A stretch of 64,000 bases of DNA from Planctomycetales bacterium (GCA_027451885.1 DAIDHX010000125.1:21215-85214), one strand, 5' to 3'. Positions 45,182-54,694 are shown, counted from the first letter of the stretch. Program-made: numbers and translations. The notes: generated from the sequence alone by a model not told the origin.

Positions 45182-45493
45182 CTAGCGAGATCGTCGAATG
45201 CCCCGTGCGAATCGAGCCGCCGCCAGGCAGCCGGATGCCGCGAGCATCAGGAGGAACGAGGAAGGCTCAGGCGTCACGGTTGCCGGCAGAATGGCCAGCC
45301 CCGTGGGCGCGATTCCCGTGGGGTCAACGATGTTCGTAAGCACGGTGCCGAGCCCCACGAGAGTGCTGCTCGAGCAGTCGATCGTGTTGCCGCTCGGGAA
45401 GTACACGGCGCCATTTCCCGCCGCGAAGTGGGTTGAAGCCGGTGGAAGAGGCAAGAGAGCGATGGCTCCGCGGAGACCGACGCGACCATTCAC
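45182..45493 (-). pseudogene. 3' fragment of a PEP-CTERM secreted protein
   Basis: The last ~35 residues form a PEP-CTERM sorting signal: TPEPSS, a hydrophobic segment (FLLMLAASGCLAAA) and a basic tail (RFARGIRRSR). This signal is recognised by an exosortase/archaeosortase-type transpeptidase. The 70 residues before it look like the end of an extracellular domain (YFPSGNTIDCSSSTLVGLG). The frame continues upstream to 45937 but becomes Pro/Arg/Ser-rich and unlike a protein. There is no start with a ribosome-binding site except a plain GTG at 45493. Most likely a truncated gene; a very small genuine protein is the alternative. Confidence 0.55.
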
Positions 45494-45882
45494 GCATGGT
45501 TGTGTTGACGGATTCTGTGGATGTGATTTAACGCTTGGTGGCGATTTGGGCCGAACAGAGAGTGTCCTCGCCTTGTTCAGAGACGAGGCGAGCGGTCGGT
45601 CAAGGGGGAATTCGGGGCTTTGCCTGGAATTCATTGTTCCGAGCCGGCTGAATCGTCCGATTCCATAAGCGAGAAACGAACCGGACGGCCGCGCATGCCG
45701 GCAGGTTGGGAGCGACCTGTGCGAGCGAATGCGTCGGGTGCGAAGGATCACGGGCCCTGTCGCGGAGGCTGGGTCCAGGAAAGTTGGTCCGAGGGAAGGG
45801 GATGGAATCCCCGACGGTGTTCGCGCCACCCCGCGGATGAGGGGGGGATGGGTCGCCGGGTAGGCCAAGGAGGGTCGAGACG
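45494..45882. other. Intergenic region without recognisable gene
   Basis: 389 bp between the PEP-CTERM fragment and the lipoprotein gene. It may contain the degraded 5' part of the PEP-CTERM gene. I found no promoter with both boxes, no terminator and no repeat. Confidence 0.4.
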
Positions 45883-46320
45883 ATGGGTTTGCCCCGCATG
45901 AGCTCGCCGCGAGGATCCAGAAGGCGGCGCGTGGCATTATGGTCGGCGCTGGCGGTGGGCTCGATCATGCCCTCGGTCGGCTGCCAGGTCGAGTACGCCG
46001 GTATGACGCTGCCCACGGGGCGGTACATGCACGACGACGTTCAGTACTTCCCCTCGGGACCGGATTTTCCGTGGGCGAACACGCAGGCCGCGACGCAAAG
46101 GGCGCGGATGCGGGCGATGGGCATCGAGCCTCCGCCGCCGCCGGAAACGCCGCCGGTTGCCGCGGGTGCGCTTGATCCCACGCAGAATCCGATCGGCGGC
46201 CGTTCGACGAACGTGAACACGGTTCCGACTCCAATGCCGGTTCCGCCGCCGCAGCCTGCACCGCCGCAAGGAGGCGTCCCGGCGCCTGCTCCAGGCGGAG
46301 CGGCCATGCCGAATCAGTAA
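45883..46320 (+). CDS. Putative lipoprotein, Pro-rich C-terminus, 145 aa
   Basis: GGAGG lies about 9 bp before ATG 45883. A basic N-terminus and a hydrophobic run lead to SVGC, a plausible lipobox. The segment after it, YAGMTLPTGRYMHDDVQYFP and GPDFPWANTQAATQRARM, is a pattern I recall from a conserved planctomycete lipoprotein family. The rest is Pro/Val/Ala-rich and probably disordered. Function is unknown; it is probably an outer- or inner-membrane-anchored surface component. An imperfect bidirectional hairpin follows the stop. Confidence 0.75.
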   Translation: MGLPRMSSPRGSRRRRVALWSALAVGSIMPSVGCQVEYAGMTLPTGRYMHDDVQYFPSGPDFPWANTQAATQRARMRAMGIEPPPPPETPPVAAGALDPTQNPIGGRSTNVNTVPTPMPVPPPQPAPPQGGVPAPAPGGAAMPNQ

Positions 46321-46334
46321 TCAAACGAAGCTAC

Positions 46335-46373
46335 CGAGCGGGCCGACGCCCCACCAGGCGCCGGCCCCGCTCG
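46335..46373. terminator. Bidirectional hairpin between convergent genes
   Basis: CGAGCGGGCC.. and its near-complement ..GGCCCCGCTCG form a stem of about 16 bp with one bulge and one mismatch around a CCACCA loop. It lies between the lipoprotein and DUF2314 genes, whose 3' ends face each other. Confidence 0.55.
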
Positions 46374-46388
46374 ATTTGCACGCAACAC

Positions 46389-47348
46389 TCATCTACCCCT
46401 CGGCTTGCGCTTCAAGCTCTTCTTCATCGCTGCCAGTGTAAATACCCCCACGAGCTGACCTTGTGGATCCTCATAGCACCAGTCGTTCAAATCCTCCACC
46501 GCGATTGAGACCTTTGATCCCAGCCGCAGCCCATCGAGCGAGACAGGATCGTTGCCAAGCGCGCCGTAGATTCTGTCGCCTTCGATGGCGGTTACGCTGA
46601 TCCAGATGAATTCGGTGTTTTCGCCGCGCGAGACGGGGGCCTTGACTGAAAACGACTCCCCCGCGCGATTCTCAAACGCGGAGACAAACTCGCCAAAGCG
46701 GCTCCGCGCCTCCTCCACAGCCTGTTTCATGTGGGGATCATCATCGGCGATCTGGATGAACGGCAGGGTGAGCGTTGCCTGCAGCGCGGCCACGGGGTCT
46801 TCAGCCCGCAGCGAAGCCTCGGTTTCCTCGTTGATGGGAAACGCCCGGGACGGCTCCGGCACCACGATCAGCAAGCAGTTTTCGTCCAGAAACTCCGCAA
46901 CCAGCAATCCCAGCCGCTGATACCACTCCCGAATCGCCGCCGCCGGTGTGCTGCGAGTCACCCCCATGGCGTCGCACGAAAACCAGGCCTGGTGCTCGAG
47001 AAACAGGCCGCGGATACGCAGGTCCACAATCTCCTCCGCTGCCTTCTCCACGTCCTTGACGTAAGGCGTCGGAAAGCTGTTCACAATACAGGTGCGGTCC
47101 TTCTGCACGATGGCGCTCGTGATCCCCGCGCCGGCAATGAATCCGTCGACGCCCTCAGCCTCGCCGTCGCCAAGGTCGAGATTCCAGGCACGCCCCGCAG
47201 CCGACGCCAGCACCGCTGGGTCCAGGTTCATGGGCTCACGGAGCAACACCACAAACGAGACCAGCACCGATTCCCGACTGCGCCTGTACCACCAGAAAAC
47301 GCCAACTCCCACGGCCGCCACCAGAGCGAGGACAAGAAACCAGATCAT
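46389..47348 (-). CDS. Membrane-anchored DUF2314 protein
   Basis: 319 residues. A single N-terminal transmembrane helix (MIWFLVLALVAAVGVGVFWW) is followed by a ~170-residue domain I do not recognise. The C-terminal DUF2314 domain (YegJ-like, about residues 200-305) contains DDDPHMKQAVEEARSRFGEF, EFIWISVTAIEGDRIYGALG and the closing DLNDWCYEDPQGQLVG. The domain has no known reaction. The orientation of the body depends on the anchor and is uncertain. It is convergent with the lipoprotein gene and divergent from the TMEM14-like gene. Confidence 0.85.
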   Translation of the reverse strand: MIWFLVLALVAAVGVGVFWWYRRSRESVLVSFVVLLREPMNLDPAVLASAAGRAWNLDLGDGEAEGVDGFIAGAGITSAIVQKDRTCIVNSFPTPYVKDVEKAAEEIVDLRIRGLFLEHQAWFSCDAMGVTRSTPAAAIREWYQRLGLLVAEFLDENCLLIVVPEPSRAFPINEETEASLRAEDPVAALQATLTLPFIQIADDDPHMKQAVEEARSRFGEFVSAFENRAGESFSVKAPVSRGENTEFIWISVTAIEGDRIYGALGNDPVSLDGLRLGSKVSIAVEDLNDWCYEDPQGQLVGVFTLAAMKKSLKRKPRGR

Positions 47349-47577
47349 GCTGTTGTTCCCGCGATTGGAGACAGGGTTTCGCGCGAAGATGGGCCTGGCG
47401 TTCGTATCTCTAACTTAACCGATCCCGGCTCAGGATCTCAGCGCGTCGGCACGAATTTCTCTCACGATCAAGCATCCGCGGACCGAGGCCGACTGACGGC
47501 GATCTCCGGCCGGGATATGGTGATGAAAGTCTCGCGATGCGCTTTACAAACCTACATGAGGATCTGGTGCAAACGTG

Positions 47578-47910
47578 ATGGGGATCTCGACTTCGATTGG
47601 TGTGATGCAGGCTTACGCGTTATTGCTGGCGATCGGAGGCATCATCGGCTACCGCAAGGCAGGTAGCCGGGCCTCACTTTACGCGGGCCTGGGATGTGGC
47701 ACGGTGGCGGAAGCGGCCACGATTTCAATGCGGTTTTCCCCGTTGTGGGGTCTGTTGCTGGGTCTATTGCTGGCGATCGGGCTGACGGCGATGTTCAGCT
47801 ATCGCTATCTGGTGAAGACCAGGAAATTCATGCCCAGCGGCATGCTTGCCGTGGCGAGCGTGGTTGTGGGGGTTGTGATGGCGGCCTCGCTCCTCGGGGG
47901 CAGCCGTTGA
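47578..47910 (+). CDS. TMEM14 family membrane protein, 110 aa
   Basis: A small four-helix membrane protein of the TMEM14/UPF0136 family. It has AYALLLAIGGIIGYRKAGS, ASLYAGLGCGTV, LLLGLLLAIGLTAMFSYRY and KFMPSGMLAVASVVVGVV; the KFMPSG motif is the family signature. The start is ATG 47578 rather than the adjacent GTG 47575. In eukaryotes TMEM14 proteins act in porphyrin or lipid handling; in bacteria the role is unknown. The gene stands alone and is convergent with the PDZ protein gene, 32 bp away. Confidence 0.9.
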   Translation: MGISTSIGVMQAYALLLAIGGIIGYRKAGSRASLYAGLGCGTVAEAATISMRFSPLWGLLLGLLLAIGLTAMFSYRYLVKTRKFMPSGMLAVASVVVGVVMAASLLGGSR

Positions 47911-47942
47911 AGGCGGCCCCGAGGGCGAATGGGCGCTCATGA

Positions 47943-48854
47943 TCACGGAACGTTGGCCGTGACCTGGTAGCGTTTGCCGTCCTTCGCGGAGTGGAAGATG
48001 ACCTTGAGCTCATTGCTGGGCGTGGCGTTGGCAATGATCCAGGCCAGGTTGCCGCGGACCTCGGTACGGTAGCCGTTGGCGGATTCGAGGATATCACCCA
48101 CCTGCAATCCTGCCTGGGCGGCGGGCATGCCCTCGAAGATCCTGGTGATGCGCATCCCGCGGGTGCCGTCACTGGCCACAGCGGGTTCCTCGTTGATCCC
48201 CAGGTAGCGCTGATTGGTCACCGGCACGGAAGAAACCGTTGAAGGCGACATGCCGTAGGCGGACGAATAGCCAAAGCCGCCGCCGGGGAACATGTAGCCG
48301 TATCCGGTTGCGTAGGGGTACATGTTGAGCCCGCCCCAGCCCAGCCCGCCGTAATATCCGAGGCCGGGATAGAGATAGCCGCCATAGCCGTAACCCGGAT
48401 AGCCGTAGCCACCCAGCCCGAGGCCATAGCCCAGGCCGTAACCACCGAGCCCATAATAACCAAGGCCATATCCGCCGAGGCCGTAGAGTCCGCCCCAGCC
48501 GAGTCCGCCAAAGCCGAGCCCGCCAAAGCCCAGGCCATAGGACGGGTAAAAACCGCCGACGCCGTAGCCATAGCCGCGGCCATAGCCATGGCCGTAGCCC
48601 ATGCCCATGTGGCCGTAGCCGCCGCCAAAGCCCGCATGGCCGCCGTAGCCGCCCATGCCGCCAAAGCCGCCCATGTGGCCGCCCATGCCCCCCAGCCCAC
48701 CGCCGATTCCGCCCATGTGGCCGCCGCCGCCAAAGCCGCCGCCGCCTCCCCCGCCATGCGCCAGGGCAGGCGGATTCGCCAGGCAAGCCAGACCAAGGGT
48801 CACTCCCAGGGCCAGGGTCGCGTTCCAGACGTTGCGCCGCATTGAATTCCGCAT
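47943..48854 (-). CDS. Exported Gly/Tyr-rich protein with C-terminal PDZ domain
   Basis: 303 residues. A signal peptide (LALGVTLGLACLANPPALA) precedes ~165 residues that are more than half glycine with Tyr, Leu, Met and His (GGYGLGYYGLGGYGLGYG type). The last ~90 residues form a PDZ-like domain with MRITRIFEGMPAAQAGLQVG, DILESANGYR and a closing LKVIFHSAKDGKRYQV. Glycine/tyrosine-rich segments resemble structural silk- or cell-wall-like proteins, while PDZ domains bind C-termini, so it may link a matrix to other proteins. GAGGAG lies about 7 bp before the ATG. Divergent from the DUF1549 gene. Confidence 0.85.
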   Translation of the reverse strand: MRNSMRRNVWNATLALGVTLGLACLANPPALAHGGGGGGGFGGGGHMGGIGGGLGGMGGHMGGFGGMGGYGGHAGFGGGYGHMGMGYGHGYGRGYGYGVGGFYPSYGLGFGGLGFGGLGWGGLYGLGGYGLGYYGLGGYGLGYGLGLGGYGYPGYGYGGYLYPGLGYYGGLGWGGLNMYPYATGYGYMFPGGGFGYSSAYGMSPSTVSSVPVTNQRYLGINEEPAVASDGTRGMRITRIFEGMPAAQAGLQVGDILESANGYRTEVRGNLAWIIANATPSNELKVIFHSAKDGKRYQVTANVP

Positions 48855-49266
48855 CTCGGGGCTCCTCTCCGCAACGCGCGGGGGCCATCACCGATCCCGC
48901 GATAGCCGTCCGGAGACGTCCCGGCGCCGCTGATCGCAATGAAGGCCCTCTCTCTTTAAAAATACGCTCGCCAGACCGGATTCGGCCAGTATTTGCAGGA
49001 TCATTCCCCGATTTGCCGACGCTCGTGTCCCGTGCCATGCTTGAATCGAGAAGGAGTTTGCCGCCACGGGAGAACCTAAACTCGAGCAAACCTGGAGTCT
49101 TGTTGCCAAAAAGCGGCAGGCCGGGCCGGGACCGCGCAGGAACCGTATAAAAAGGGGCGACACTTTTCGCGTGGAACTGTGTTTGATGAATAGAGTCGGC
49201 GCTTTTGCTTCCGGGGTCCAGGCGACGCGCCGGCGATTGTCTTGTGACATTCATGCGAGGTGCTCG
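48855..49266. other. Divergent intergenic region
   Basis: 412 bp between the Gly/Tyr-rich PDZ gene and the DUF1549 gene. It must contain promoters for both. The only AT-rich candidates are TTTAAAAATAC near 48955 and TATAAAAA near 49147, neither with a convincing -35. Confidence 0.4.
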
Positions 49267-51285
49267 ATGAAGAGTCGAGAGTCGGGAACCACGAGATTCG
49301 CACCGGTCCGATCGGGCCCTGGCCCTGGGTTGGGCCGCGGGTTCTCATGCCTGCTTGCCGGTCTAGGACTGGTGGTGGCAACGGCGGCCGTCGATCGATC
49401 CGCCCTCGCGCATCCGGCTGACGATGCCGCAAAGCCGGCTCCGGCTGCCAGGCAAGCGGCGGCCGGCGGTAAGGCTCAGAAGAACAACAAGAAGGCCGAG
49501 GCGCGGAAGCCGGACGCGAAGCCGGGCAAGAAGGCGGAAGGCCCCCGAGCCCCCTTGCCGCCGCGACCGGGCCGAACGATCACGCCTCCCACGATCACTT
49601 CCGCTGACGTCGACCGCATGCTGCTCGCATATCTCAAGAAGAACGACCCCAGGATCGAGCCCGCCCCGCTCACGAGCGACGTTGAGTTCGTCCGCAGAAT
49701 CTACTTCGACCTGACCGGCAAGCCCCCCACCGCCGAGCAGGTGCTGTATTTCGTACAGAATCGTCAAAAGGACAAGCGTCCCAAGCTCATCAATCTGTTG
49801 CTCGATACGCCCGAATATGCCCGCAACTGGGCGCGTTACTGGCGTGATGTGGTGAAGTACCGGGCCACGACCGACGGGCTTGCCCGTGTCCGGCTCGACA
49901 TGATGGAAGACTGGATGGCGAAGGCGCTCGCGGCCAATCGGCCCTGGGACGAGATCGCCACGGGGCTGATCACGGCGACCGGGCGTAACGATGAGAACGG
50001 CGCCGTGGCGTTTGCCCTTTCGCACAATGCGCAGCCGGTGGAGCTGGCGGGCGAGGTCTCGCGTATTTTCATGGGTGTGCAGATCCAGTGCGCCCAGTGC
50101 CACGATCACAAAACGGATTCCTGGAAGCGCCAGCAATTCCACGAGTTCGCGGCCTTCTTCGCGGGGGTGCGCCAGCGTCAGGTGATGAAGCCGGAGCCGG
50201 GTCAGTTGCCGGTGTTCGCGGTGCAGCCGGCCGGAAACCGGCGGTACTACATGCCCGACAAGGACAATCCCAAGAAGCAGATCCCGGTGGCGCCCCGGTT
50301 CTTTCTGGCGAGCGGGTCGTCCCCCGCGCCCGTTGTGCCCGAGACAGCCACTCCAGAGGAGCGCCGCAAGCTTGTGGCGTCGTATATCACCGGGCAAGAC
50401 AATCCCTGGTTCGCGCGGGCCTACGTCAATCGCGTCTGGTACACGCTCATGGGCGAGGCCTTCTACGAACCGATCGACGACATCGGCCCCGAGCGTACCG
50501 CCAAGGCTCCCGAGGTTCTCAATGCCATCGCCAGCCAGTGGCAAAAAGGGGGCTATGACGTTCGCTGGCTCTTCCGCTTGATCCTGAATACCGAGGAATA
50601 CCAGCGCAGGGTGCGCTCGACCGCGAATGCCGCGGGCAAGACACAGTTCGCGTCCAACTGCCCGAGCCGGATGCGATCGGACCAGCTCTTCGATGAGCTC
50701 GCGCAGGCACTGGTGCTGCCGCTGGATGCGGATGGGAACTTCATCCGTCCGGCTGCGCCGAATCGTCCAGGCGCAATGGCGAAAGCCGGCGGCAAGCCCG
50801 CCGCCGACGCCAGGCGCGTGAGCTTCGCCGATGCCAAACCGGGCGACAAGGCCCCTGCAAGCGGCAAGCCTGCCCAGAAGAAAGGCGCAGGGTTCGCCGC
50901 CGTGGCCGCCAAGAATCCCAAGCTCGCGGCACGGCTCGGCGGTCCCCGCGTGGCCTTCGATCGGGTTTTCGGCGTGGATCCCTCGATTTCCAACGACGAC
51001 ATCGTGGGAACCATTCCGCAGGCGCTCTACCTGATGAACGGCCAGCTCGTCAACAACCGCATCCAGGCTCGTCCAGGCACTCTCCTGGGCCAGATCCTGA
51101 GCTCGACGAACGACGATCGAGCCGCTCTGGGAGCGCTCTACATGCAGGTGCTTTCGCGGCAGCCGACAACGCGCGAAGTTGAGATCTGCGGCAAGTACCT
51201 CATGGCCACGGGCAACCGCCGCGAGGCCTTCGAAGACATCTACTGGAGCCTGATCAACACAACCGAGTTCCTCACCCGCCGCTAA
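49267..51285 (+). CDS. DUF1549/DUF1553 planctomycete cytochrome-associated protein
   Basis: 672 residues with a signal-like segment (FSCLLAGLGLVVATAAVD) and a Lys/Ala-rich linker. DUF1549 follows (DVEFVRRIYFDLTGKPPT, YARNWARYWRDVVKYR). It holds a cytochrome-c-like CAQCHDH, then WKRQQFHEFAAFFAG. DUF1553-like sequence comes next (NPWFARAYVNRVWYTLMG, MRSDQLFDELAQAL, LYLMNGQLVNN, LSRQPTTREVE). ATG 49267 has GAGG 7 bp upstream. This pair of domains is typical of planctomycetes and is usually followed, as here, by a DUF1501 gene. Both are thought to act outside the cytoplasm, possibly on polysaccharides or in redox processes, but no reaction is established. Confidence 0.93.
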   Translation: MKSRESGTTRFAPVRSGPGPGLGRGFSCLLAGLGLVVATAAVDRSALAHPADDAAKPAPAARQAAAGGKAQKNNKKAEARKPDAKPGKKAEGPRAPLPPRPGRTITPPTITSADVDRMLLAYLKKNDPRIEPAPLTSDVEFVRRIYFDLTGKPPTAEQVLYFVQNRQKDKRPKLINLLLDTPEYARNWARYWRDVVKYRATTDGLARVRLDMMEDWMAKALAANRPWDEIATGLITATGRNDENGAVAFALSHNAQPVELAGEVSRIFMGVQIQCAQCHDHKTDSWKRQQFHEFAAFFAGVRQRQVMKPEPGQLPVFAVQPAGNRRYYMPDKDNPKKQIPVAPRFFLASGSSPAPVVPETATPEERRKLVASYITGQDNPWFARAYVNRVWYTLMGEAFYEPIDDIGPERTAKAPEVLNAIASQWQKGGYDVRWLFRLILNTEEYQRRVRSTANAAGKTQFASNCPSRMRSDQLFDELAQALVLPLDADGNFIRPAAPNRPGAMAKAGGKPAADARRVSFADAKPGDKAPASGKPAQKKGAGFAAVAAKNPKLAARLGGPRVAFDRVFGVDPSISNDDIVGTIPQALYLMNGQLVNNRIQARPGTLLGQILSSTNDDRAALGALYMQVLSRQPTTREVEICGKYLMATGNRREAFEDIYWSLINTTEFLTRR

Positions 51286-51378
51286 GCGCGTGGCGGGCCG
51301 TGAACGGGCGGATTGCTCAGCGCTTGTGAATCGCCGTCCCGCATTCCCACCGGCGCCCTTGATCGAAAGGCAGAACCC

Positions 51379-52683
51379 ATGAGCTTTGAACGCGACCTGA
51401 TGCAGGTTTCGATGAACGGCGAGGGCGTTCTGGGCCGCCGCCGGTTCCTTCAGGCCATCGGCCTGGGAGCGGCGGGCCTGGCCGGATCGGTCGCACCCGC
51501 CAGCTTCATGGATCTTGTGGCCGTCCACGCCGACGAGATCCGCAAGCACCAGCTCTCCTGCATCCTGCTCTGGATGGGGGGCGGGCCGAGCCAGCTCGAA
51601 ACCTTCGATCCCAAACCGGGTACCGAGCACGGCGGCGAGACCAAGGCCATTTCCACCTCCATTCCCGGCGTCTCGATCTCCGAGGGCTGGCCCCAGACCG
51701 CCAAGGTCATGAAGGACGTCGCCCTGATTCGCTCGATGACCAATCGCGAGGGCAACCACCAGCGCGCGACCTATCAACTCCACACCGGTTATCTGCCCTC
51801 GGCGACCATCAAGCACCCCCATATCGGTTGCTCGGTCATCAGCGAGCAAGGTGAAAGCAGCTTCGATCTGCCGCATATCGTGAGCATCGGTGGTCCGACC
51901 CTCGGCGCGGGGTATCTGGGGGCAGCGCTCGAACCGTTCGTGGTTCAAAACCCCCAGAAACCGCCCGAGAATACCCAGCCCCCCGTCGTCTCGAATCGCT
52001 TCAAACGCAGGCTCGGCCTGCTCGATCGCCTGGAGGGTGCGGGGTTCGAACGCGTCGGCGGGGCCGACCGTGTCCGCGACCACCGAGCCCTCTATCGCCA
52101 GACCGCCAAGATGATCCTCTCGCCCCACATGCGGGCGTTTCAGCTCGATGAAGAGCCGGCCCCCATGCGCGATGCCTATGGCCGAAATCCCTTCGGTCAG
52201 GGCTGCCTTCTTGCCCGCAGGCTCGTCCAGGCAGGCTGTACGTTTGTTGAGGTTCGCTCGAACGGCTGGGATACGCACCAGCAAAGCCACGAACGGGTGC
52301 TCAAATTGGCGAACCAGGTCGATCCCGGCTTTGCCACCCTGGTCACCGACCTCAAGTCGAGGGGCATGCTTGAGAAGACGCTCGTGGTCTGGATGGGTGA
52401 GGTCGGGCGCACGCCCAAGATCAATCCGAACGCCGGTCGCGACCACTTCCCCAAGGTCTTTAGCGTCGCGCTCGCCGGCGGCGGAGTGAAGGGCGGGCAA
52501 GTGATCGGCCAGTCGACGGCAGACGGCTCGGACGTCAAGGATCACCCAGTCGGTGTGACCGATTTGCTCGCTTCGCTTTGCCATGGCCTCAAGGTCGATC
52601 CCAACAAGGAAAACATGACGCCGATCGGGCGTCCCATGCGAATTGTGGATGGAGGCAAGCCGATCGCGGGCCTCTTCGCTTAG
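51379..52683 (+). CDS. DUF1501 protein with Tat signal
   Basis: 434 residues. A twin-arginine leader (RRRFLQAIGLGAAGLAGS) predicts export of a folded protein. The DUF1501 body belongs to the alkaline-phosphatase/sulfatase-like superfamily. It has CILLWMGGGPSQLETFDPKPG, KHPHIGCSVIS, VEVRSNGWDTHQQSHE and VVWMGEVGRTPKINPNAGRDHFP, with metal-ligand-like Asp/His clusters. The start is 94 bp after the DUF1549 stop, so the two are one operon, the standard planctomycete arrangement. The substrate is unknown. Confidence 0.94.
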   Translation: MSFERDLMQVSMNGEGVLGRRRFLQAIGLGAAGLAGSVAPASFMDLVAVHADEIRKHQLSCILLWMGGGPSQLETFDPKPGTEHGGETKAISTSIPGVSISEGWPQTAKVMKDVALIRSMTNREGNHQRATYQLHTGYLPSATIKHPHIGCSVISEQGESSFDLPHIVSIGGPTLGAGYLGAALEPFVVQNPQKPPENTQPPVVSNRFKRRLGLLDRLEGAGFERVGGADRVRDHRALYRQTAKMILSPHMRAFQLDEEPAPMRDAYGRNPFGQGCLLARRLVQAGCTFVEVRSNGWDTHQQSHERVLKLANQVDPGFATLVTDLKSRGMLEKTLVVWMGEVGRTPKINPNAGRDHFPKVFSVALAGGGVKGGQVIGQSTADGSDVKDHPVGVTDLLASLCHGLKVDPNKENMTPIGRPMRIVDGGKPIAGLFA

Positions 52684-52734
52684 AATTCCACCCCAGGCGT
52701 GTTCTGGATTGCGTCTGGGGTGGGGGCTTCGGTG

Positions 52735-53043
52735 ATGGGCAGCGTGATCTATCTGGGGCTGATCCTGGTCGCGGCTGCGGCGCTCTGGGGCGCTCTACGC
52801 CCGCGCCCTCTTTTTGAGATTCGCATCGAGCACGGCCGCGCCTCGATCACCCGGGGAAAAGCCCCCGCCTCGTTCGCGGGTGAGGTGCTTGAAATCTGCA
52901 ATCGCCATGGCGTTGAACGGGCCGCCATCCGCGGTCGAGCCCGTGCAAGCCGCGTGGCAATCGAGTGTTCCGCCGACATCCCTCCACGTTGCCAGCAGCA
53001 GATTCGCAACGTCTGGAATCTCACAGGCTGGAAACCGCGCTGA
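52735..53043 (+). CDS. DUF3634 small membrane protein, 102 aa
   Basis: An N-terminal transmembrane helix (VIYLGLILVAAAALWGAL) is followed by FEIRIEHGRASITRGKAPASF and a C-terminal RNVWNLTGWKPR, the pattern of DUF3634 proteins. ATG 52735 is preferred over GTG 52699 because it places the helix at the start, as in the family. The domain is likely cytoplasmic or periplasmic and anchored; its function is unknown. It follows the DUF1501 gene by 51 bp and may share its transcript. Confidence 0.8.
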   Translation: MGSVIYLGLILVAAAALWGALRPRPLFEIRIEHGRASITRGKAPASFAGEVLEICNRHGVERAAIRGRARASRVAIECSADIPPRCQQQIRNVWNLTGWKPR

Positions 53044-53359
53044 GCCTCCCTAGAGGATTCATGAACTTGGCCCGGGCGCACATCCCGCACGGCCGTTACA
53101 TCCCCTCCAGCCGTTGCGTCGTGCATGCCGTGACCGATTGATCCCGTGGTTGTGACGCACAAGCGCGACACAACCGGCCGATAAAGGCATCAGCCAGTGG
53201 ATCCAACCGGAAGCAAGGCCCCGATTCGGGCGCCTGGGTGGTCGAGTCGATCTCACGGGCGTTGCAATCAGAAGCACGCGGAATCGGCAGGATGCTGGAT
53301 TCCGCTCGGACGCGAGGGCAGATGGGCCGCCGGTTTCAAGCGAGGAGGAGGATCGTCGC
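53044..53359. other. Intergenic region with a small inverted repeat
   Basis: 316 bp. GGTTGTG (53148-53154) and CACAACC (53169-53175) form a 7-bp inverted repeat with a 14-nt spacer, which could be an operator or a weak hairpin. No gene or two-box promoter was found. Confidence 0.4.
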
Positions 53360-54601
53360 ATGGCCGCTTCTCACACGCGCAGGGGTCGAATTCCCAGGCG
53401 CCTCCAGCCGTCGATCGAGGGGCAGCTTGAAACGCGCCTCGTTTTGTCTCATGCCCACATCAAGGGCACCGCTTATCATTACCTGCTGACGCACACAAAC
53501 CCCAAGAATGCGTACAGCCTGCACGTGCCCCGCTTTCTGAGCCAGCACGCGCCTTACTATTTCAACGCCGGCTACCGCCGCCACTTCTTCGTGGCTACCC
53601 AGACAGCGCGGGGCGGCCAGGCCGTTGAAGTGACTGCGCTCGACGGCTCGCATTACATGCTCAACCTGTCGTATACCTCCAACACCCTTCAGACGAACAT
53701 CGCCGAGGGGGCCAACGGCAACAACGGCGTGGCCACCGCCGCTGACACCGCCACGCAGGTTTCGATGCAGGCCGCGAACTATCCGCAACCCATCGGTACG
53801 ATCCGCGCATATCCGATGCCTGGGGGGAGGGTCGGGCTGATCCTGGACGGAACCACGCAAAACACCGAGCTTACGATCAATCCGCTTGGCCAGCCGCAGA
53901 TCAAGGGTTTCGCCCACAGCTTCGCTTACGGCGAGGCGACGCGTAAACACTTCCTCAACATCGGTCAGATCACGGTCAACAGCGGCCAGATCGGCTCGAT
54001 CCTGGGCTTCCAGGACGCGATTCTCTCGGGCCCGCTCACCTCGCTTGGAACAACGGCGATCGACCGGATCGCGTTCTACCAGCTTGCTCCGGGGGCGAGC
54101 ATTCAGACGGGGGGCGACGTGAATACGCTCGACGTCTTCCAGAATGCGACCCTGAGCGGCGCAGGGACTGGGGTGAACATCGGCCGCGACCTCAACCTGC
54201 TCAACGTGGGCGGCACGCTGACCGTCACCGACAACGCCTCGTTCGCGATTGGGCGCGACCTCGGGCTCTTGCCCCAGCCGCCCAAGGGAACCGGAACGGG
54301 ATCCAACGTTCTCTTGCTTAACTTTAACTCCTTGCTTGGCACCACGGTGAACAATATCGCGCTTCCCCCTTCGGTTGGCAGCTTCATTCAGGGGAACGTG
54401 ATACTCACCAACGGAGGCGCGTTCCTGATCGGTCGATCAATCGACAATACGATGTACATCGAGGGCGGAATCATCGGCTTCTCGAGGCTGCTTACGAACG
54501 CCGCAACGGCGCCGACGACCCCCCCGCTCGAAACCAAGCTGCCCAGCAACGCGGGCAGTGCCAATGGGTTTGTCACCGCGCTCGGGGGTGCCAGCGGCTA
54601 A
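53360..54601 (+). CDS. Secreted surface protein with planctomycete N-terminal motif, 413 aa
   Basis: AGGAGG-type purine run upstream of ATG 53360. The N-terminus is basic and leads into PSIEGQLETRLVLSH, a version of the planctomycete extracellular motif. Residues 220-400 are a beta-strand-rich, filamentous-looking region of short repeats (GGDVNTLDVFQNATLSG, NIGRDLNLLNVGGTLTV, FAIGRDLGLL, GAFLIGRSIDNTMYI). This suggests a beta-helix or adhesin-like stalk. No catalytic site is visible. It probably sits on or outside the cell surface. It converges on the propeller-protein gene. Confidence 0.8.
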   Translation: MAASHTRRGRIPRRLQPSIEGQLETRLVLSHAHIKGTAYHYLLTHTNPKNAYSLHVPRFLSQHAPYYFNAGYRRHFFVATQTARGGQAVEVTALDGSHYMLNLSYTSNTLQTNIAEGANGNNGVATAADTATQVSMQAANYPQPIGTIRAYPMPGGRVGLILDGTTQNTELTINPLGQPQIKGFAHSFAYGEATRKHFLNIGQITVNSGQIGSILGFQDAILSGPLTSLGTTAIDRIAFYQLAPGASIQTGGDVNTLDVFQNATLSGAGTGVNIGRDLNLLNVGGTLTVTDNASFAIGRDLGLLPQPPKGTGTGSNVLLLNFNSLLGTTVNNIALPPSVGSFIQGNVILTNGGAFLIGRSIDNTMYIEGGIIGFSRLLTNAATAPTTPPLETKLPSNAGSANGFVTALGGASG

Positions 54602-54694
54602 GGTCGCTCCAGCACGGTAAACCGACGAATGGCCGCGGCCGGGCCAGTGTTCTCGGCCGCGGCCGCGTTTGTTTGCCCTGGTCGAAAGCATTGC

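Noticed and set aside
48000..48780. Gly-codon tandem repeats as a possible satellite DNA
   Set aside because: They encode the Gly/Tyr-rich domain of the PDZ protein in one continuous frame, so coding explains them.
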